From positions 1 through 32,586 of the forward strand of contig VFKX01000014.1 of assembly GCA_009885285.1 (NCBI GenBank): DNA of 32,586 nucleotides, read 5' to 3'. This DNA comes from Candidatus Falkowiibacteriota bacterium. GTDB taxonomy: Bacteria; Patescibacteriota; Patescibacteriia; Patescibacteriales; UBA12465. The translations under genes were made by a program, and so were the position numbers. Positions within the stretch are counted from its first letter, which is position 1; each line of letters opens with the position of its first letter. Of this stretch, positions 1 through 9,565 are shown piece after piece. The notes beneath the pieces were generated by a model. The model worked only from the letters and a program-made list of their open reading frames with translations, ran no database searches and had not been told where the DNA came from.

Positions 1-35
1 GAGTGCTACGCTCTAACCAGCTGAGCTACCCAGCC
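1..35 (-). tRNA. tRNA, 5' half only (truncated by window edge), anticodon begins with C; possibly elongator Met(CAU)
   Basis: Reverse complement GGCTGGGTAGCTCAGCTGGTTAGAGCGTAGCACTC has an acceptor strand, T8, D-arm GCTC/GAGC and the 5' anticodon stem. Position 34 is C at the window edge. Confidence 0.85.
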
Positions 36-59
36 AAATACCGGATTTAATCCGGTGTG

Positions 60-133
60 TGCGCCCGACAGGATTTGAACCTGTAACCCCTTGGTCCGAA
101 GCCAAGTACTCTATCCAGTTGAGCTACGAGCGC
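60..133 (-). tRNA. tRNA-Arg(UCG)
   Basis: Reverse complement GCGCTCG-TA-GCTC...GAGT-A-CTTGG-CTTCGGA-CCAAG...ACAGG-TTCAAAT-CCTGT-CGGGCGC. Full cloverleaf, anticodon TCG, no encoded CCA. Confidence 0.93.
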
Positions 134-195
134 TAATAATAATACCCTAGCGGTCAGGATGCAAATTTCCTAAGGAATGCTCCAGGTATTATATT

Positions 196-483
196 TTATC
201 TATTGCCCTTTAAGGCTTGTTTAAGGTGATAACCAGTCTTAAACTTCGCTACTTTAACGGCCGGAATAGTGATTCGTTCGTTCGGCTTTTGTGGATTAAC
301 GCCGCCTCGAGCATAGCGGACCCGGGACAAGAAAGTTCCGAAACCGGCGATGGTCACTTCGCGGTCATTTTTTAATTCTTCCACAATTGTGCCGGTCAAG
401 ACGTCTAACATCTTTTCCGCTTGCTTTTTGTTGAGGCCCTCGACATCATGATGAATTTTGTCGATTAGTTGTGCCTTGTTCAT
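196..483 (-). CDS. hup: HU/IHF-family DNA-binding protein
   Basis: MNKAQLIDKIH...KKQAEKMLDVLTGTIVEELKNDREVTIAGFGTFLSRVRYARGGVNPQKPNERITIPAVKVAKFKTGYHLKQAL matches the HU fold and signature. Confidence 0.95.
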   Translation of the reverse strand: MNKAQLIDKIHHDVEGLNKKQAEKMLDVLTGTIVEELKNDREVTIAGFGTFLSRVRYARGGVNPQKPNERITIPAVKVAKFKTGYHLKQALKGNR

Positions 484-553
484 ATTTTTGTTTTAGCTTA
501 ATTTTTAAGCTCGATTACGCAAATAATGGGCTTTTTAAAGGCTTTTTTACTTG

Positions 554-2077
554 TTAGCGGGCATATTCGGTCACCCTCATTTCCCGGATAACATTAACCT
601 TAATCTCCCCTGGGTATTTTAACTCACTTTCTATCTTTTTTGCAATATCTCTAGCCAAATTGTGAGCCTTGAAATCGTCGACCTGGTCAGGTTGGACAAA
701 AACGCGCACTTCGCGGCCGGCCTGAATGGCATAAACTTTCTCAATACCATCGAAAGTCATGGCGATTTTCTCGAGTTCCTCTAAGCGTTGTAAGTAATTT
801 TCGTAATTATCTTTGCGGGCTCCTGGACGGGCAGAGGAGATGGCGTCGGCGACTTTAACGATAACAGAAATAAGGGTGGCCGGTTTATCATCGTGATGGG
901 TGGCAATTGGAGCGATGATTTCGGCAGGTAAATTGAATTTCTTGGCAATATCGCGACCAATCTCGGTATGATTTCCTTGAACCTCGTGATCGACGGCTTT
1001 GCCGATATCGTGTAATAAGCCGCCTTTCTTGGCTAAAGTGACGTCAGCGCCTAATTCTTCAGCTAACATAGCAGCTAAATGGGCGACTTCAATAGAATGC
1101 TTTAAAGCGTTTTGGCCATAGCTGGTGCGGTATTTTAAGCGGCCCAAGATTTGGACCAGCTTCGGATCAAAGCCGGCCACGCCGACTTCATACATTGCTT
1201 CTTCGCCAGCTTTCTTGATATCAATAGCAATATCTTTCTTGGCGTTTTCGACAGCATCTTCAATCTTGGTCGGATGGATGCGACCGTCCTTAATTAAATA
1301 TTCTAAAGTTTTCTTAGCGATATGACGGCGGATTAAGGAGAAACCGGAAACTGTGATGGCGTTCGGGGTATCATCAACGATGATTTCTACGCCGGTCATG
1401 TTTTCGATAGCCTTGATATTTCGGCCTTCGCGGCCGATAATGCGGCCCTTCATTTCATCGTTAGGCAATTCTACAGAAGTGGTGGTGAGTTCAACGGTGT
1501 AATTTGATACCATCCGCTGCATAGCCAGAGCCATGATATCTTTAGCCTTATCATTTAAAGTTTCTTCAGCAAAATTATCAAGCTTATTGACCCGGACCAT
1601 TAAGTCCTCGGTACTATTAGCTTCAATATTTTTCATCAGAATCTCTTTGGCTTCAGCTTGAGTTAATCGGGAGACGCTTTCGAGCTTGGCTTCCTGCTCG
1701 ACTTTAATATTCTTAATTCTCTCTTTGATCTCTTGAACCTCGTTGACTTTGTCAAACAGCTTTTGCTGTTTTTCTTGCAGGTCTAAAAGCTTCTGAGAGA
1801 AAGAGGTTTCTCTCTGCTCGAGTCTTTTTTGAAGATCGTTAATCTCATTGCGACGGGTTATTTCTTCACGCTTAGCTTCGTCGATAATTTTCAAGGCTTT
1901 GTCTTGGGCCTTTAAAAGCAGGTCTTTTTCCTTGGTTTTTGCTTCGTTGATGAGCTTGTCGGCTTTATCGGCGGCATTACTGATTTTGGAATTGGCAGAC
2001 TTTTTGTAGAAAAGATAGCCAACTAAAAAACCACCCGCAATAAAGACTACATACAAGACATAGTTCAAATATTCCAT
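554..2077 (-). CDS. rny: Ribonuclease Y (TM anchor, coiled coil, KH, HD)
   Basis: N-terminal TM helix, long coiled coil, KH motif GRIIGREGRNIKAIENMTGVEIIVDDTP, HD motif GGLLHDIGKAVDHE, C-terminal REMRVTEYAR. Confidence 0.97.
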   Translation of the reverse strand: MEYLNYVLYVVFIAGGFLVGYLFYKKSANSKISNAADKADKLINEAKTKEKDLLLKAQDKALKIIDEAKREEITRRNEINDLQKRLEQRETSFSQKLLDLQEKQQKLFDKVNEVQEIKERIKNIKVEQEAKLESVSRLTQAEAKEILMKNIEANSTEDLMVRVNKLDNFAEETLNDKAKDIMALAMQRMVSNYTVELTTTSVELPNDEMKGRIIGREGRNIKAIENMTGVEIIVDDTPNAITVSGFSLIRRHIAKKTLEYLIKDGRIHPTKIEDAVENAKKDIAIDIKKAGEEAMYEVGVAGFDPKLVQILGRLKYRTSYGQNALKHSIEVAHLAAMLAEELGADVTLAKKGGLLHDIGKAVDHEVQGNHTEIGRDIAKKFNLPAEIIAPIATHHDDKPATLISVIVKVADAISSARPGARKDNYENYLQRLEELEKIAMTFDGIEKVYAIQAGREVRVFVQPDQVDDFKAHNLARDIAKKIESELKYPGEIKVNVIREMRVTEYAR

Positions 2078-2406
2078 ATAAGGGCGGCTGTCTTTAGAAG
2101 TTCGGTGGTGGTTTTAGGGCCTATTTAATTATTGAAAATATTGCAACCTCAGGGCTGAAATGCAGCTTATTTTAGAGGCGAGTAGCTACTCGCTTGATTT
2201 TTAGCTAATTTTAGATTAAAAACCAGGTTAAACATAAATGATGTGACACTCAAAAATAATTTTAGGGCTAGATTCCAGGGGTTAATTCTTTCAACAACTT
2301 CTAAAAACAGAACTAATTAATAATAATGTTAATTACAGGTTCACTTTAGCACTATTTTTAAGATTTGGGAAGAGCTGGGGCGGCTCCGGCAGATTTAACT
2401 GAGTAA

Positions 2407-2436
2407 TAAAAAAGAGATGCTTGGAGAGCATCTCTT
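2407..2436 (-). terminator. Rho-independent terminator downstream of the 2456-2914 gene
   Basis: Reverse complement AAGAGATGC-TCTCCAA-GCATCTCTT followed by a T-run (plus strand aaaaaaagagatgcttggagagcatctctt). Confidence 0.8.
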
Positions 2437-2455
2437 GGTGACGTAAATGATTTTT

Positions 2456-2914
2456 TTAGGGAGCTTTTAGAGTGGTGAACTCAATGTTGGCTCCGATTGT
2501 TTCTCCGGTCGAGTTTTTGGCCTTGATAGCGGCTAAATACTTGGTCTCGGGCTGTAATTCTTTGATCTTAATGGTAATGCGCACACTTTGACGGCCACTA
2601 TAGGTCGAATCCAGGTTATGCTTTTCCCATTGAATACTATCGGCCCGTGATAATTCAAACCAGACCTTAACAGCTTTGTCATTAGGGGTTACCGCTGCTT
2701 TTAATAGAGCTTCGCAATCCGTTATCGCATTGGCGCCATCTAGAATGACTATCGGATTAGAAGCGGTGATAACTGAGTCTTGATGGGAATTAGTAATAGT
2801 GTCTAGCGGTTCAAGATTCTCAACTAATTGTAGTTCGCAAGCAGAGGCTAAAAGCATCATCCCCAGAGAAATTGCAATGATAAAGGCAATCCAAAGTCTA
2901 AATAATTTTTTCAT
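2456..2914 (-). CDS. Putative lipoprotein with a fibronectin-III-like C-terminal domain
   Basis: Signal peptide with lipobox-like LLASAC near residue 26. C-terminal VRITIKIKELQPETKYLAAIKAKNSTGETIGANIEFTT resembles an FN3 strand pattern. Confidence 0.65.
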   Translation of the reverse strand: MKKLFRLWIAFIIAISLGMMLLASACELQLVENLEPLDTITNSHQDSVITASNPIVILDGANAITDCEALLKAAVTPNDKAVKVWFELSRADSIQWEKHNLDSTYSGRQSVRITIKIKELQPETKYLAAIKAKNSTGETIGANIEFTTLKAP

Positions 2915-3005
2915 GTTCTATATAGGTATTTGATTGTGAAAGAGCAAGCTGACTTGTCTTAATGTTGAAATATTGTCACATTATATTATATTTGTCAAAT
3001 TCTGG

Positions 3006-3034
3006 TTGACTAAAGACGAAAAACACCGTAATCT
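3006..3034 (+). promoter_or_regulatory. sigma70-type promoter for infB
   Basis: TTGACT, 17-nt spacer, TAATCT, about 32 nt upstream of the infB ATG. Confidence 0.6.
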
Positions 3035-3066
3035 TAAAGAATAAGTAAACTTTTAATAAAAAGACC

Positions 3067-5040
3067 ATGAACATAACCGAATTAGCCAGAATTTTACGAA
3101 TCCCCCCTCAAGAACTGCGCGATTTGCTGCCTCAGCTCGGTTTTGCCATTGGCCAAAAGGCCATTAAGGTTGATAATAATACCGCCAAGAAGATTATTAA
3201 GGAATGGCCGTTCTTGCGCCGTCAATGGGAACAGAAAAAAATGGCAGCGGCTATGAAAAAGCAGGACGAGGTTTTACCGAAAGAGAAGAAGACAATCTCT
3301 GTTCCAAGGGTTATCACTGTTCGTGCTTATGCAGAATTAGCCGGCATCCCAGTTAACCGCGTTTTAGCAGAACTGATGAAAAACGGCGTTTTTACTTCCA
3401 TTAACGAAAAGATTGATTTTGACACTGCTTCTATTATTGGGGAAAATTTAAATTTAGATGTTCAGCTAGCCGAGGCTAAGGTTGAAGAAAATGATAAGGA
3501 GGATAAGAAGTTGGAAAATATTTTAGCGGGTGAAAAAGAAGCAGACATGCAAGATCGTCCGCCAGTCATCGTTGTCATGGGTCACGTCGATCACGGTAAG
3601 ACTAAATTATTAGATTCTATCCGCAGTACTGACGTAGTTGCCGGCGAAGCTGGTGGCATTACTCAGCATATTGGTGCTTATCAGATCATCCGCAAAAATC
3701 GGACTTTAACTTTTATTGATACTCCGGGGCACGAAGCTTTTACCGCTATGCGTAGTCGCGGCGCCAAGGTGGCTGATATTGCTATTCTTGTGGTAGCAGC
3801 TGATGACGGTGTGAAACCGCAGACCGTGGAAGCCTATCGCATTATTGAGGCGGCTAAGATCCCATTCTTAGTGGCTATTAATAAAATCGATAAGCCGGCG
3901 GCCGATGTTAATCGTGTTAAACAGGAATTATCAACTCAATTAAATATTACTCCGGAAGATTGGGGCGGCAAGACTATCTGCTCGCCGATTTCTGCTAAAG
4001 AAGGGACTGGTATTGAAGAATTATTAGACATGGTTCTATTGGTAGCGGAAACTGAAGGCGTAGCTTTAAAGGCCAACCCGAATACTGAGGCGGCGGGCAC
4101 AGTAATTGAATCAAACGTGGATAAAGCCGCTGGTCCTTTAGCTACTATTCTTGTTCAGAATGGGACCTTACGAGTCGGCGATCAGCTTTGCTTTAATGAA
4201 GTTGTCTATGGCAAAGTTAAATCTTTAAAAAATTATAAAGGCGAAGAAGTTAAGGAAGCTGGCCCGTCTAGCCCGGTTAAAATATTAGGCCTGAAGATTT
4301 CTCCAGCTGTCGGCGATATCTTAAATGTCGGCGAAGGCGAGAAGGTGAAAATTAGAAAAATAAAATCCAATTCTCAGAATGCTGATAACTTCTTAGTGGC
4401 AGGCGAGGAAGCCGGCGAAGATAAAATTCCGAAAGTTAACGTGGTGATTAAGACTGATTTTTTAGGATCAGCTGAAGCGATTGAAGAGTCTTTGATGAAG
4501 TTGAATAATGAAAAAGTTAAGGTTAAGGTTATTAGTAAGGGCTTGGGCTATATTACTGAAGGTGATGTTAAGCGCGCCGAAGACGCCGGCGCTAAAGTGC
4601 TCGGCTTTAATGTCCGTATGTCTCCAGCGATGGAAAATCTCGTTCGCGAAAAGCAAGTGACCGTCAAGATTTTTTCCATTATTTACGACCTGATTAAATA
4701 CATTAAAGATGAAATGCAATTACTCGTTAAGCCGGAAATCAACCGCATTGATTTGGGCCGCTTGAAAGTGCTCGCTGTCTTCAGAACCGAAAGTAATAGT
4801 CAGATTGTCGGCGGCAAAGTTCTCGACGGAATTTTGAAAAATAATAGCTTGGTGGCGGTGAAGCGCGGCGATGATTTTATCGTCTCCGGCAAGCTGACCC
4901 GGTTGCAGTCCGGTAAACAAGATGTGGATATGGTTGAGCAGGACACGGAAGCCGGCATTAAGTATGAAGGCAAGCCGCTCATCGTTGAGGGCGACATCTT
5001 GTATGTCTATCAAGAAGAGCGCGTAGTCGATAAAATATAA
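3067..5040 (+). CDS. infB: Translation initiation factor IF-2
   Basis: G1 GHVDHGKT, G3 DTPGHEAF, G4 NKID, two IF2-N-like segments, C-terminal IF-2 domains. Confidence 0.98.
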   Translation: MNITELARILRIPPQELRDLLPQLGFAIGQKAIKVDNNTAKKIIKEWPFLRRQWEQKKMAAAMKKQDEVLPKEKKTISVPRVITVRAYAELAGIPVNRVLAELMKNGVFTSINEKIDFDTASIIGENLNLDVQLAEAKVEENDKEDKKLENILAGEKEADMQDRPPVIVVMGHVDHGKTKLLDSIRSTDVVAGEAGGITQHIGAYQIIRKNRTLTFIDTPGHEAFTAMRSRGAKVADIAILVVAADDGVKPQTVEAYRIIEAAKIPFLVAINKIDKPAADVNRVKQELSTQLNITPEDWGGKTICSPISAKEGTGIEELLDMVLLVAETEGVALKANPNTEAAGTVIESNVDKAAGPLATILVQNGTLRVGDQLCFNEVVYGKVKSLKNYKGEEVKEAGPSSPVKILGLKISPAVGDILNVGEGEKVKIRKIKSNSQNADNFLVAGEEAGEDKIPKVNVVIKTDFLGSAEAIEESLMKLNNEKVKVKVISKGLGYITEGDVKRAEDAGAKVLGFNVRMSPAMENLVREKQVTVKIFSIIYDLIKYIKDEMQLLVKPEINRIDLGRLKVLAVFRTESNSQIVGGKVLDGILKNNSLVAVKRGDDFIVSGKLTRLQSGKQDVDMVEQDTEAGIKYEGKPLIVEGDILYVYQEERVVDKI

Positions 5041-5043
5041 ACT

Positions 5044-5412
5044 ATGTCTAAAGTTCCACGTTTAAACGAAATGCTGAGAGAAGAACTAGCCGCGGTGATT
5101 AACCGAGAGGTTGGTTTGCCGAACGCTTTAATTACCGTCACTTACGTCGAGTGTAGCGAAGACTTGAAGCAGGCTCGGATTGGCGTTTCTGTTTTACCAG
5201 ACAACTTAGCTGGGACTGCTTTGCGCAAGTTAAGGTCAGAATCCGGTCAGATTGTCGGTCTTTTGCGCCAGCGGGTGAAGCTGCGCCGCTTGCCGAAATT
5301 CGTCTGGGAATTTGATGCCACCGAAAGGGAAGCGAGTAAAATTGAAAGATTAATTGCCGGTATTGATGAAGAGGATAATGAAGATAATGATGACGAGCGA
5401 CCGGGAATGTAA
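5044..5412 (+). CDS. rbfA: 30S ribosome-binding factor A
   Basis: Downstream of infB; RLNEMLREELAAVINREV...LITVTYVECSEDLKQARIGVSVLP...RLPKFVWEFDATEREASKIERLI. Confidence 0.93.
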   Translation: MSKVPRLNEMLREELAAVINREVGLPNALITVTYVECSEDLKQARIGVSVLPDNLAGTALRKLRSESGQIVGLLRQRVKLRRLPKFVWEFDATEREASKIERLIAGIDEEDNEDNDDERPGM

Positions 5413-5434
5413 ACTATATTGGCGGTTAAATAAG

Positions 5435-5460
5435 AAGTCCAGCTAGTCTGGACTTTTTTT
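5435..5460 (+). terminator. Rho-independent terminator after rbfA
   Basis: aagtccag-ctagt-ctggactt stem followed by a T-run. Confidence 0.85.
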
Positions 5461-5485
5461 GTTAAATCAGCTAGGATAATTGATT

Positions 5486-6493
5486 ATGAATTTAACAGAA
5501 AAGTTTCAATTTGCTTACGAAAAAATCCGCTCGTCCCGGCGGCTTTTAATCGTGAGCCATGTTTCTCCGGATGCTGACGCTCTGTCTTCAATCGGTGCGA
5601 TGATTGAAGTGGCGCGACCGCTCAGTTTGGATATTTCGGCCTATGCCGATAAGAAGCCAGTTGGTGCCTACGCCTTTATTCCGAATGAAGCTCTGGTTTT
5701 TTCCGAGCTACCTGAGAACTTGGAATTATTTGACACTATTATTATCCTGGATTGCGGCTCGATTGCGCGGACTGGTTTAGAATCTGGACTGAGAAAGATG
5801 ATTAAGGATAATAATGAAGGGAGGTTGATTAAGCGTCCGTTTATCATGGAATTTGACCACCACCAACCCCAGGAGGCCTATGCTGACTTAGAAATTCGTC
5901 TGCCGGAGAAAGCCTCGACAACAGAAATCATCTATCATTTCTTGAAAGCCAATAACCTGGAAATCACGAAGGAGCTAGCGAATTGCATTCTTATCGGTTT
6001 AATGACTGATACCGGGCATTTCATGCACGCCAATTCTTCCAAAGAGGCGATTGCTGTTTCTTCAGAAATGCTTTTGCGCGGCGCCTCCATTCCGAAAATT
6101 ATCAGCCACACGGTCAATAACAAGAGCTTTGGCTCGTTGAAAGTTTGGGGTCGGGCGATGGAGAATATGCATTTTAATACCGAGACAGGACTCGCCTCTT
6201 CTGGATTATCTGTTTCTGATTTGGAGGAGCTAGTCAGTGAAGACACTGATTTGGGTTTGGATATTTTCGGCGATATTGTTTCATTTCTTAGCCGCTTGGC
6301 GGATGTTAAAGTCGCGCTTTTGATGCGCGAGGAAGGCGGCCGGGTCAAGTGTAGTTTGCGGGCTAATGATGACGGGGCCGATGTTGAGGCGATTGCCAGA
6401 GGTTTTGGCGGTGGCGGACATAAGAAGGCGGCTGGCTTCTCCTTAGAGGGGAGACTGGCGAGAACTGAAAAAGGTTGGAAAGTTGTGAAATAA
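5486..6493 (+). CDS. nrnA: DHH/DHHA1 phosphoesterase, NrnA-like oligoribonuclease/pAp phosphatase
   Basis: LIVSHVSPDADALSSIGAM, ILDCGS, MEFDHHQP, C-terminal GGGGHKKAAGF. ATG at 5486 preferred over TTG at 5480. Confidence 0.9.
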   Translation: MNLTEKFQFAYEKIRSSRRLLIVSHVSPDADALSSIGAMIEVARPLSLDISAYADKKPVGAYAFIPNEALVFSELPENLELFDTIIILDCGSIARTGLESGLRKMIKDNNEGRLIKRPFIMEFDHHQPQEAYADLEIRLPEKASTTEIIYHFLKANNLEITKELANCILIGLMTDTGHFMHANSSKEAIAVSSEMLLRGASIPKIISHTVNNKSFGSLKVWGRAMENMHFNTETGLASSGLSVSDLEELVSEDTDLGLDIFGDIVSFLSRLADVKVALLMREEGGRVKCSLRANDDGADVEAIARGFGGGGHKKAAGFSLEGRLARTEKGWKVVK

Positions 6494-6522
6494 AAAAACC
6501 ATCTTTTTATTAAAGATGGTCA
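6494..6522. terminator. Bidirectional-looking terminator hairpin
   Basis: aaaaaaaccatctttttattaaagatggt stem between two convergent genes. Confidence 0.6.
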
Positions 6523-6536
6523 ATTTGATGCTGTTA

Positions 6537-6734
6537 TTAAAACATGATAAGTACTCCGTCACACATAGCGCTGCCCGTACTCTTGGTTGGGTAGGCTTCA
6601 TTGAAGTTCAGTTCAATCTCAGTTAGCCCTATTTGTTTTAAGCCTTTCATGGCTTCGCTGTAGAAATTTGCAGTTTGCAGAATTTCTGTGGCCATTTCTT
6701 CTACTTCTTTTCTGGCCTGAGTTTTTTCATCCAT
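6537..6734 (-). CDS. Small hypothetical protein (65 aa)
   Basis: ORF of 65 codons, MDEKTQARKEVEEMATEILQTANFYSEAMKGLKQIGLTEIELNF; between a terminator and an AT-rich upstream region. Confidence 0.5.
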   Translation of the reverse strand: MDEKTQARKEVEEMATEILQTANFYSEAMKGLKQIGLTEIELNFNEAYPTKSTGSAMCDGVLIMF

Positions 6735-6839
6735 GATTCTATATTTTTATAAAGTTCTAATGAAATAATACAATTAATCTTATAATAAGTCAAGTATTAA
6801 AAAAGACTCTAATTGCTTAAAGCCTTTTATATATGGGCA

Positions 6840-7511
6840 TTATTGCTTCTTCATCTCTCCCTCCCGCCATTCTTTTATCTTCTTATGATCTCCAGAGAGG
6901 AGGACTTTTGGTACCGGATATTTTTTCTTGTTGGCGATAAATATTTCAGGACGGGTATATTGTGGATATTCTAAAACACCAGTTTCTGAATGTGATTCCT
7001 CAATGATACTTTGCTTATTACCTAGAACTCCAGGCAGGAGGCGAGTAATGGAGTCAATGATTGTTAGGGCCGGTAATTCGCCGCCGGTTAGCACATAGTC
7101 GCCGATTGATATCTCTTCGTCAATAAACTTCTTGATGCGGGCGTCAACACCCTCATAGCGGCCACAGACGAAGATGACCTCATCCAGCTTGGAATACTTC
7201 TGAGCTAGGGCTTGGTTCCATTTTTGGCCGCTGGCAGACATCAAGAGAACCTTTCGTTTCTTCGGATTAACTTTCTTATTTGTTTTCTTGATAGCCTCCA
7301 GGGCTTTATAGAGTGGCTCAATTTTCATCAGCATGCCCGCGCCGCCGCCATAGGGCGTGTCATCGACAGTTTTATGGTTATCGGTCGTCCAATCGCGCAG
7401 ATTGTGAATTTTAAAGCTGGCCGCTTTTTTTTCTCGGGCCCGCTTTAAAATACTCTCATTGAGATAAGAGTCGAAGATGCCAGGGAAGATGGTTAAGAGA
7501 TGGAATTTCAT
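6840..7511 (-). CDS. trmD: tRNA (guanine-N1-)-methyltransferase TrmD
   Basis: MKFHLLTIFPGIFDSYL, HKTVDDTPYGGGAGMLMK, CGRYEGVDARI, EISIGDYVLTGGELPAL. Confidence 0.97.
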   Translation of the reverse strand: MKFHLLTIFPGIFDSYLNESILKRAREKKAASFKIHNLRDWTTDNHKTVDDTPYGGGAGMLMKIEPLYKALEAIKKTNKKVNPKKRKVLLMSASGQKWNQALAQKYSKLDEVIFVCGRYEGVDARIKKFIDEEISIGDYVLTGGELPALTIIDSITRLLPGVLGNKQSIIEESHSETGVLEYPQYTRPEIFIANKKKYPVPKVLLSGDHKKIKEWREGEMKKQ

Positions 7512-7721
7512 ATGTTTAGTTCAGTACATTTGCGTATAAAGCCTTAAATTTAAGCCGAATATAGTAATTATAGCATTGCTCGGCGTGATAACAATGGTTC
7601 TAGGCAGTTTTGATGCTGTCTATATAAACGTTTTACTTTATGATTAATAACATATTATCTAATATTAAGCAAATAATCTATATAATCATGTTTATGAGCT
7701 TGTGATAAAACTAAGTCCTGA

Positions 7722-7750
7722 TTGACAAATATGCTATCTTATGTTATAAT
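7722..7750 (+). promoter_or_regulatory. Perfect-consensus sigma70 promoter
   Basis: TTGACA (7722-7727), 17-nt spacer, TATAAT (7745-7750), upstream of the 7835 CDS. Confidence 0.85.
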
Positions 7751-7834
7751 AAACCCAGATCATTTAAAAATTAATAGAGTCAGCCGAAAATCTATCAGAC
7801 AAAAAGAGTAGGCCAAACAAATAAATTTAGAGAA

Positions 7835-8431
7835 ATGAAAGCATTAGTTATTAAGACCAGGAGCGGAAGATTGCTCGTTAAACAAGGCAGTGATTATGGT
7901 TTTTTCCAAAATGGTATTCTATTAAGAAGAACATCGGAAATGTTCTGGAATGAGGCTTCAAATAATTGGTTCACGGTCACCTTGACTGGTGAGAAACGTA
8001 TTGAGATAATGCGTCCCAGGAAAAGAAAAACAGTTAATGGAATAGTCCTGGAAGAAAGAAAGGCTCGCGAGGTTCCTGTTAAAAAAATTACACCTGTTGA
8101 AGTAATAGAAATGGAAGGCACATTTATCTTTCCGGTTACATCAGATTGGGAAGTCATTAAGATTCTGACAGACTATGAAGAAAACTTTCAGTATGGTAAG
8201 TCTCTTGTAAAAGATACCTACTATCTGATTAGAATGAAAAACAACGAAAGTCAATACGGAAAAATCCCCTACATTGTGGATCAGTCAGATGTCTCTAACT
8301 ATCAAAATATTCCAAAACTGACATTTTTGGATGCACCTGAATTGCCGGGATGGTATGACGGTTGTCATCAGGCTTCTATAGTATTAGAGGCTCATCCGGA
8401 TTTTAATTTCTGTGCCAAGGATTTGGAATAA
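7835..8431 (+). CDS. Hypothetical protein (198 aa)
   Basis: Intact ORF with a consensus promoter upstream and a terminator downstream; no family recognised. Confidence 0.75.
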   Translation: MKALVIKTRSGRLLVKQGSDYGFFQNGILLRRTSEMFWNEASNNWFTVTLTGEKRIEIMRPRKRKTVNGIVLEERKAREVPVKKITPVEVIEMEGTFIFPVTSDWEVIKILTDYEENFQYGKSLVKDTYYLIRMKNNESQYGKIPYIVDQSDVSNYQNIPKLTFLDAPELPGWYDGCHQASIVLEAHPDFNFCAKDLE

Positions 8432-8466
8432 GTGTAAAACAATTTTTCTTTAAGCTTTTTAGAACT

Positions 8467-8494
8467 AGGACAATCAATCGATTGTCCTTTTTTA
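8467..8494 (+). terminator. Rho-independent terminator
   Basis: aggacaat-caatcg-attgtcct followed by a T-run. Confidence 0.85.
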
Positions 8495-8540
8495 TTGCTT
8501 AACACTGTGTTCGTTTATCATAAATATGCCCATATATAAC

Positions 8541-8563
8541 AAAAAAGCCCTTGCGGGCCTTTC
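8541..8563 (-). terminator. Rho-independent terminator for the KH-domain gene
   Basis: Reverse complement aaggcccgcaagggcttttttg. Confidence 0.75.
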
Positions 8564-8585
8564 TGTTTATTTTATCTTCTAAAGA

Positions 8586-8960
8586 TTAGATGTTTAAATC
8601 ATCAATAGCAGACATATCAATATCGTCGCGGCTAGTGTCGCGGACAGCTTCGTGAGATTCACGAGCTTCGTGACGGGCCGGACCCTCAGGGTCATAGATC
8701 TTCAAGTTAACGCGAGAGTTATTCTTAGCACCGATGATTTTGAGCAGGGTGCGGATTGACTGTGCGGTCTGACCTTTGCGTCCGATAACGTAACCCATGT
8801 CAGCCGGGTTAGTCTTGAGGGTCAATAAGACACCTCTTTCATCGATAGTCCGGTCTACGACTACGTCGTTAGGATTAGCGACAATGGCTTTTACCACCAT
8901 TTCCAGGAACTGTTTGTCTTCCATAGTTTTCATTCGTCTTTCGAATTTCTTCAGACTCAC
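8586..8960 (-). CDS. KH-domain RNA-binding protein (KhpA-like)
   Basis: MEDKQFLEMVVKAIVANPNDVVVDRTIDERGVLLTLKTNPADMGYVIGRKGQTAQSIRTLLKIIGAKNNSRVNLKIYDPEG. GXXG is GRKG. True start may be Met10 or Met13. Adjacent to rpsP. Confidence 0.92.
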   Translation of the reverse strand: MSLKKFERRMKTMEDKQFLEMVVKAIVANPNDVVVDRTIDERGVLLTLKTNPADMGYVIGRKGQTAQSIRTLLKIIGAKNNSRVNLKIYDPEGPARHEARESHEAVRDTSRDDIDMSAIDDLNI

Positions 8961-9070
8961 GTCCGTTTAAACTGAAAGAATTTTTATTAAATAACTGCCA
9001 CATCAGCAGCCTTATAACATCAATTATATCATTATCAGGTATCCTGTCAATTTACAATTTTTTGCTGGTA

Positions 9071-9481
9071 TTATTCAGCTTTTACTTCCTCAGTCGGAGC
9101 CTCGGCTACAACTTCTTCTTCTACCTTCGCAACTTCTTCAACTACTGGAGCAGCTTCACGAGCAGACTTCTTTTCAGCTTTCGCTTTTAATTGGCCTAAA
9201 CGTTTTTCGCTGGTCTTCTTAGCTTTAGAAGCGGAAGTCTTAGCGCCATCAATAATTTTCTTTTCAACTAAAAGGTTATTAATGGTATCAGTCATCTGAG
9301 CGCCTTTAGACAACCAGTACTTGATACGGTCAGCTTTGACAGCTAAGTCCTTGGAGTGAGGGTTATAGGAACCTAAGATTTCTAAAACATCACCATATGG
9401 ATCACGTCCTTTTTCAGAAATGATCACCCGGAACATTTTTTTGTTGGTCTTGCCAGTTTTTGCTAATTTAATTGCTAACAT
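9071..9481 (-). CDS. rpsP: 30S ribosomal protein S16 with an acidic/alanine-rich C-terminal extension
   Basis: MLAIKLAKTGKTNKKMFRVIISEKGRDPYGDVLEILGSYNPHSKDLAVKADRIKYWLSKGAQMTDTINNLL. Confidence 0.95.
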   Translation of the reverse strand: MLAIKLAKTGKTNKKMFRVIISEKGRDPYGDVLEILGSYNPHSKDLAVKADRIKYWLSKGAQMTDTINNLLVEKKIIDGAKTSASKAKKTSEKRLGQLKAKAEKKSAREAAPVVEEVAKVEEEVVAEAPTEEVKAE

Positions 9482-9565
9482 AAGATTTTTTTTCGGTATT
9501 ATTTTTATGGGAAAATAATAACTTATTCTTAAATAAAAGTCAATATCCAGAGTTTAACCGGTCGC

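Noticed and set aside
1125-1325. 66-aa plus-strand ORF
   Set aside because: Lies entirely antisense within rny; composition reflects the opposite strand's codons.
2178-2193. Perfect 16-nt palindrome gcgagtagctactcgc upstream of rny
   Set aside because: No T-run or paired promoter elements; could be an operator or leader hairpin, but nothing supports a specific function.
4468-5013. Minus-strand ORFs of 83, 97 and 65 aa
   Set aside because: Antisense to infB with no promoter or SD; typical shadow ORFs.
6827-8539. 14-bp exact inverted repeat ttatatatgggcat / atgcccatatataa flanking trmD and the 198-aa gene, considered as ends of a mobile element
   Set aside because: A 14-mer inverted match is expected by chance several times in an AT-rich window of this size; there is no transposase and no target-site duplication visible.
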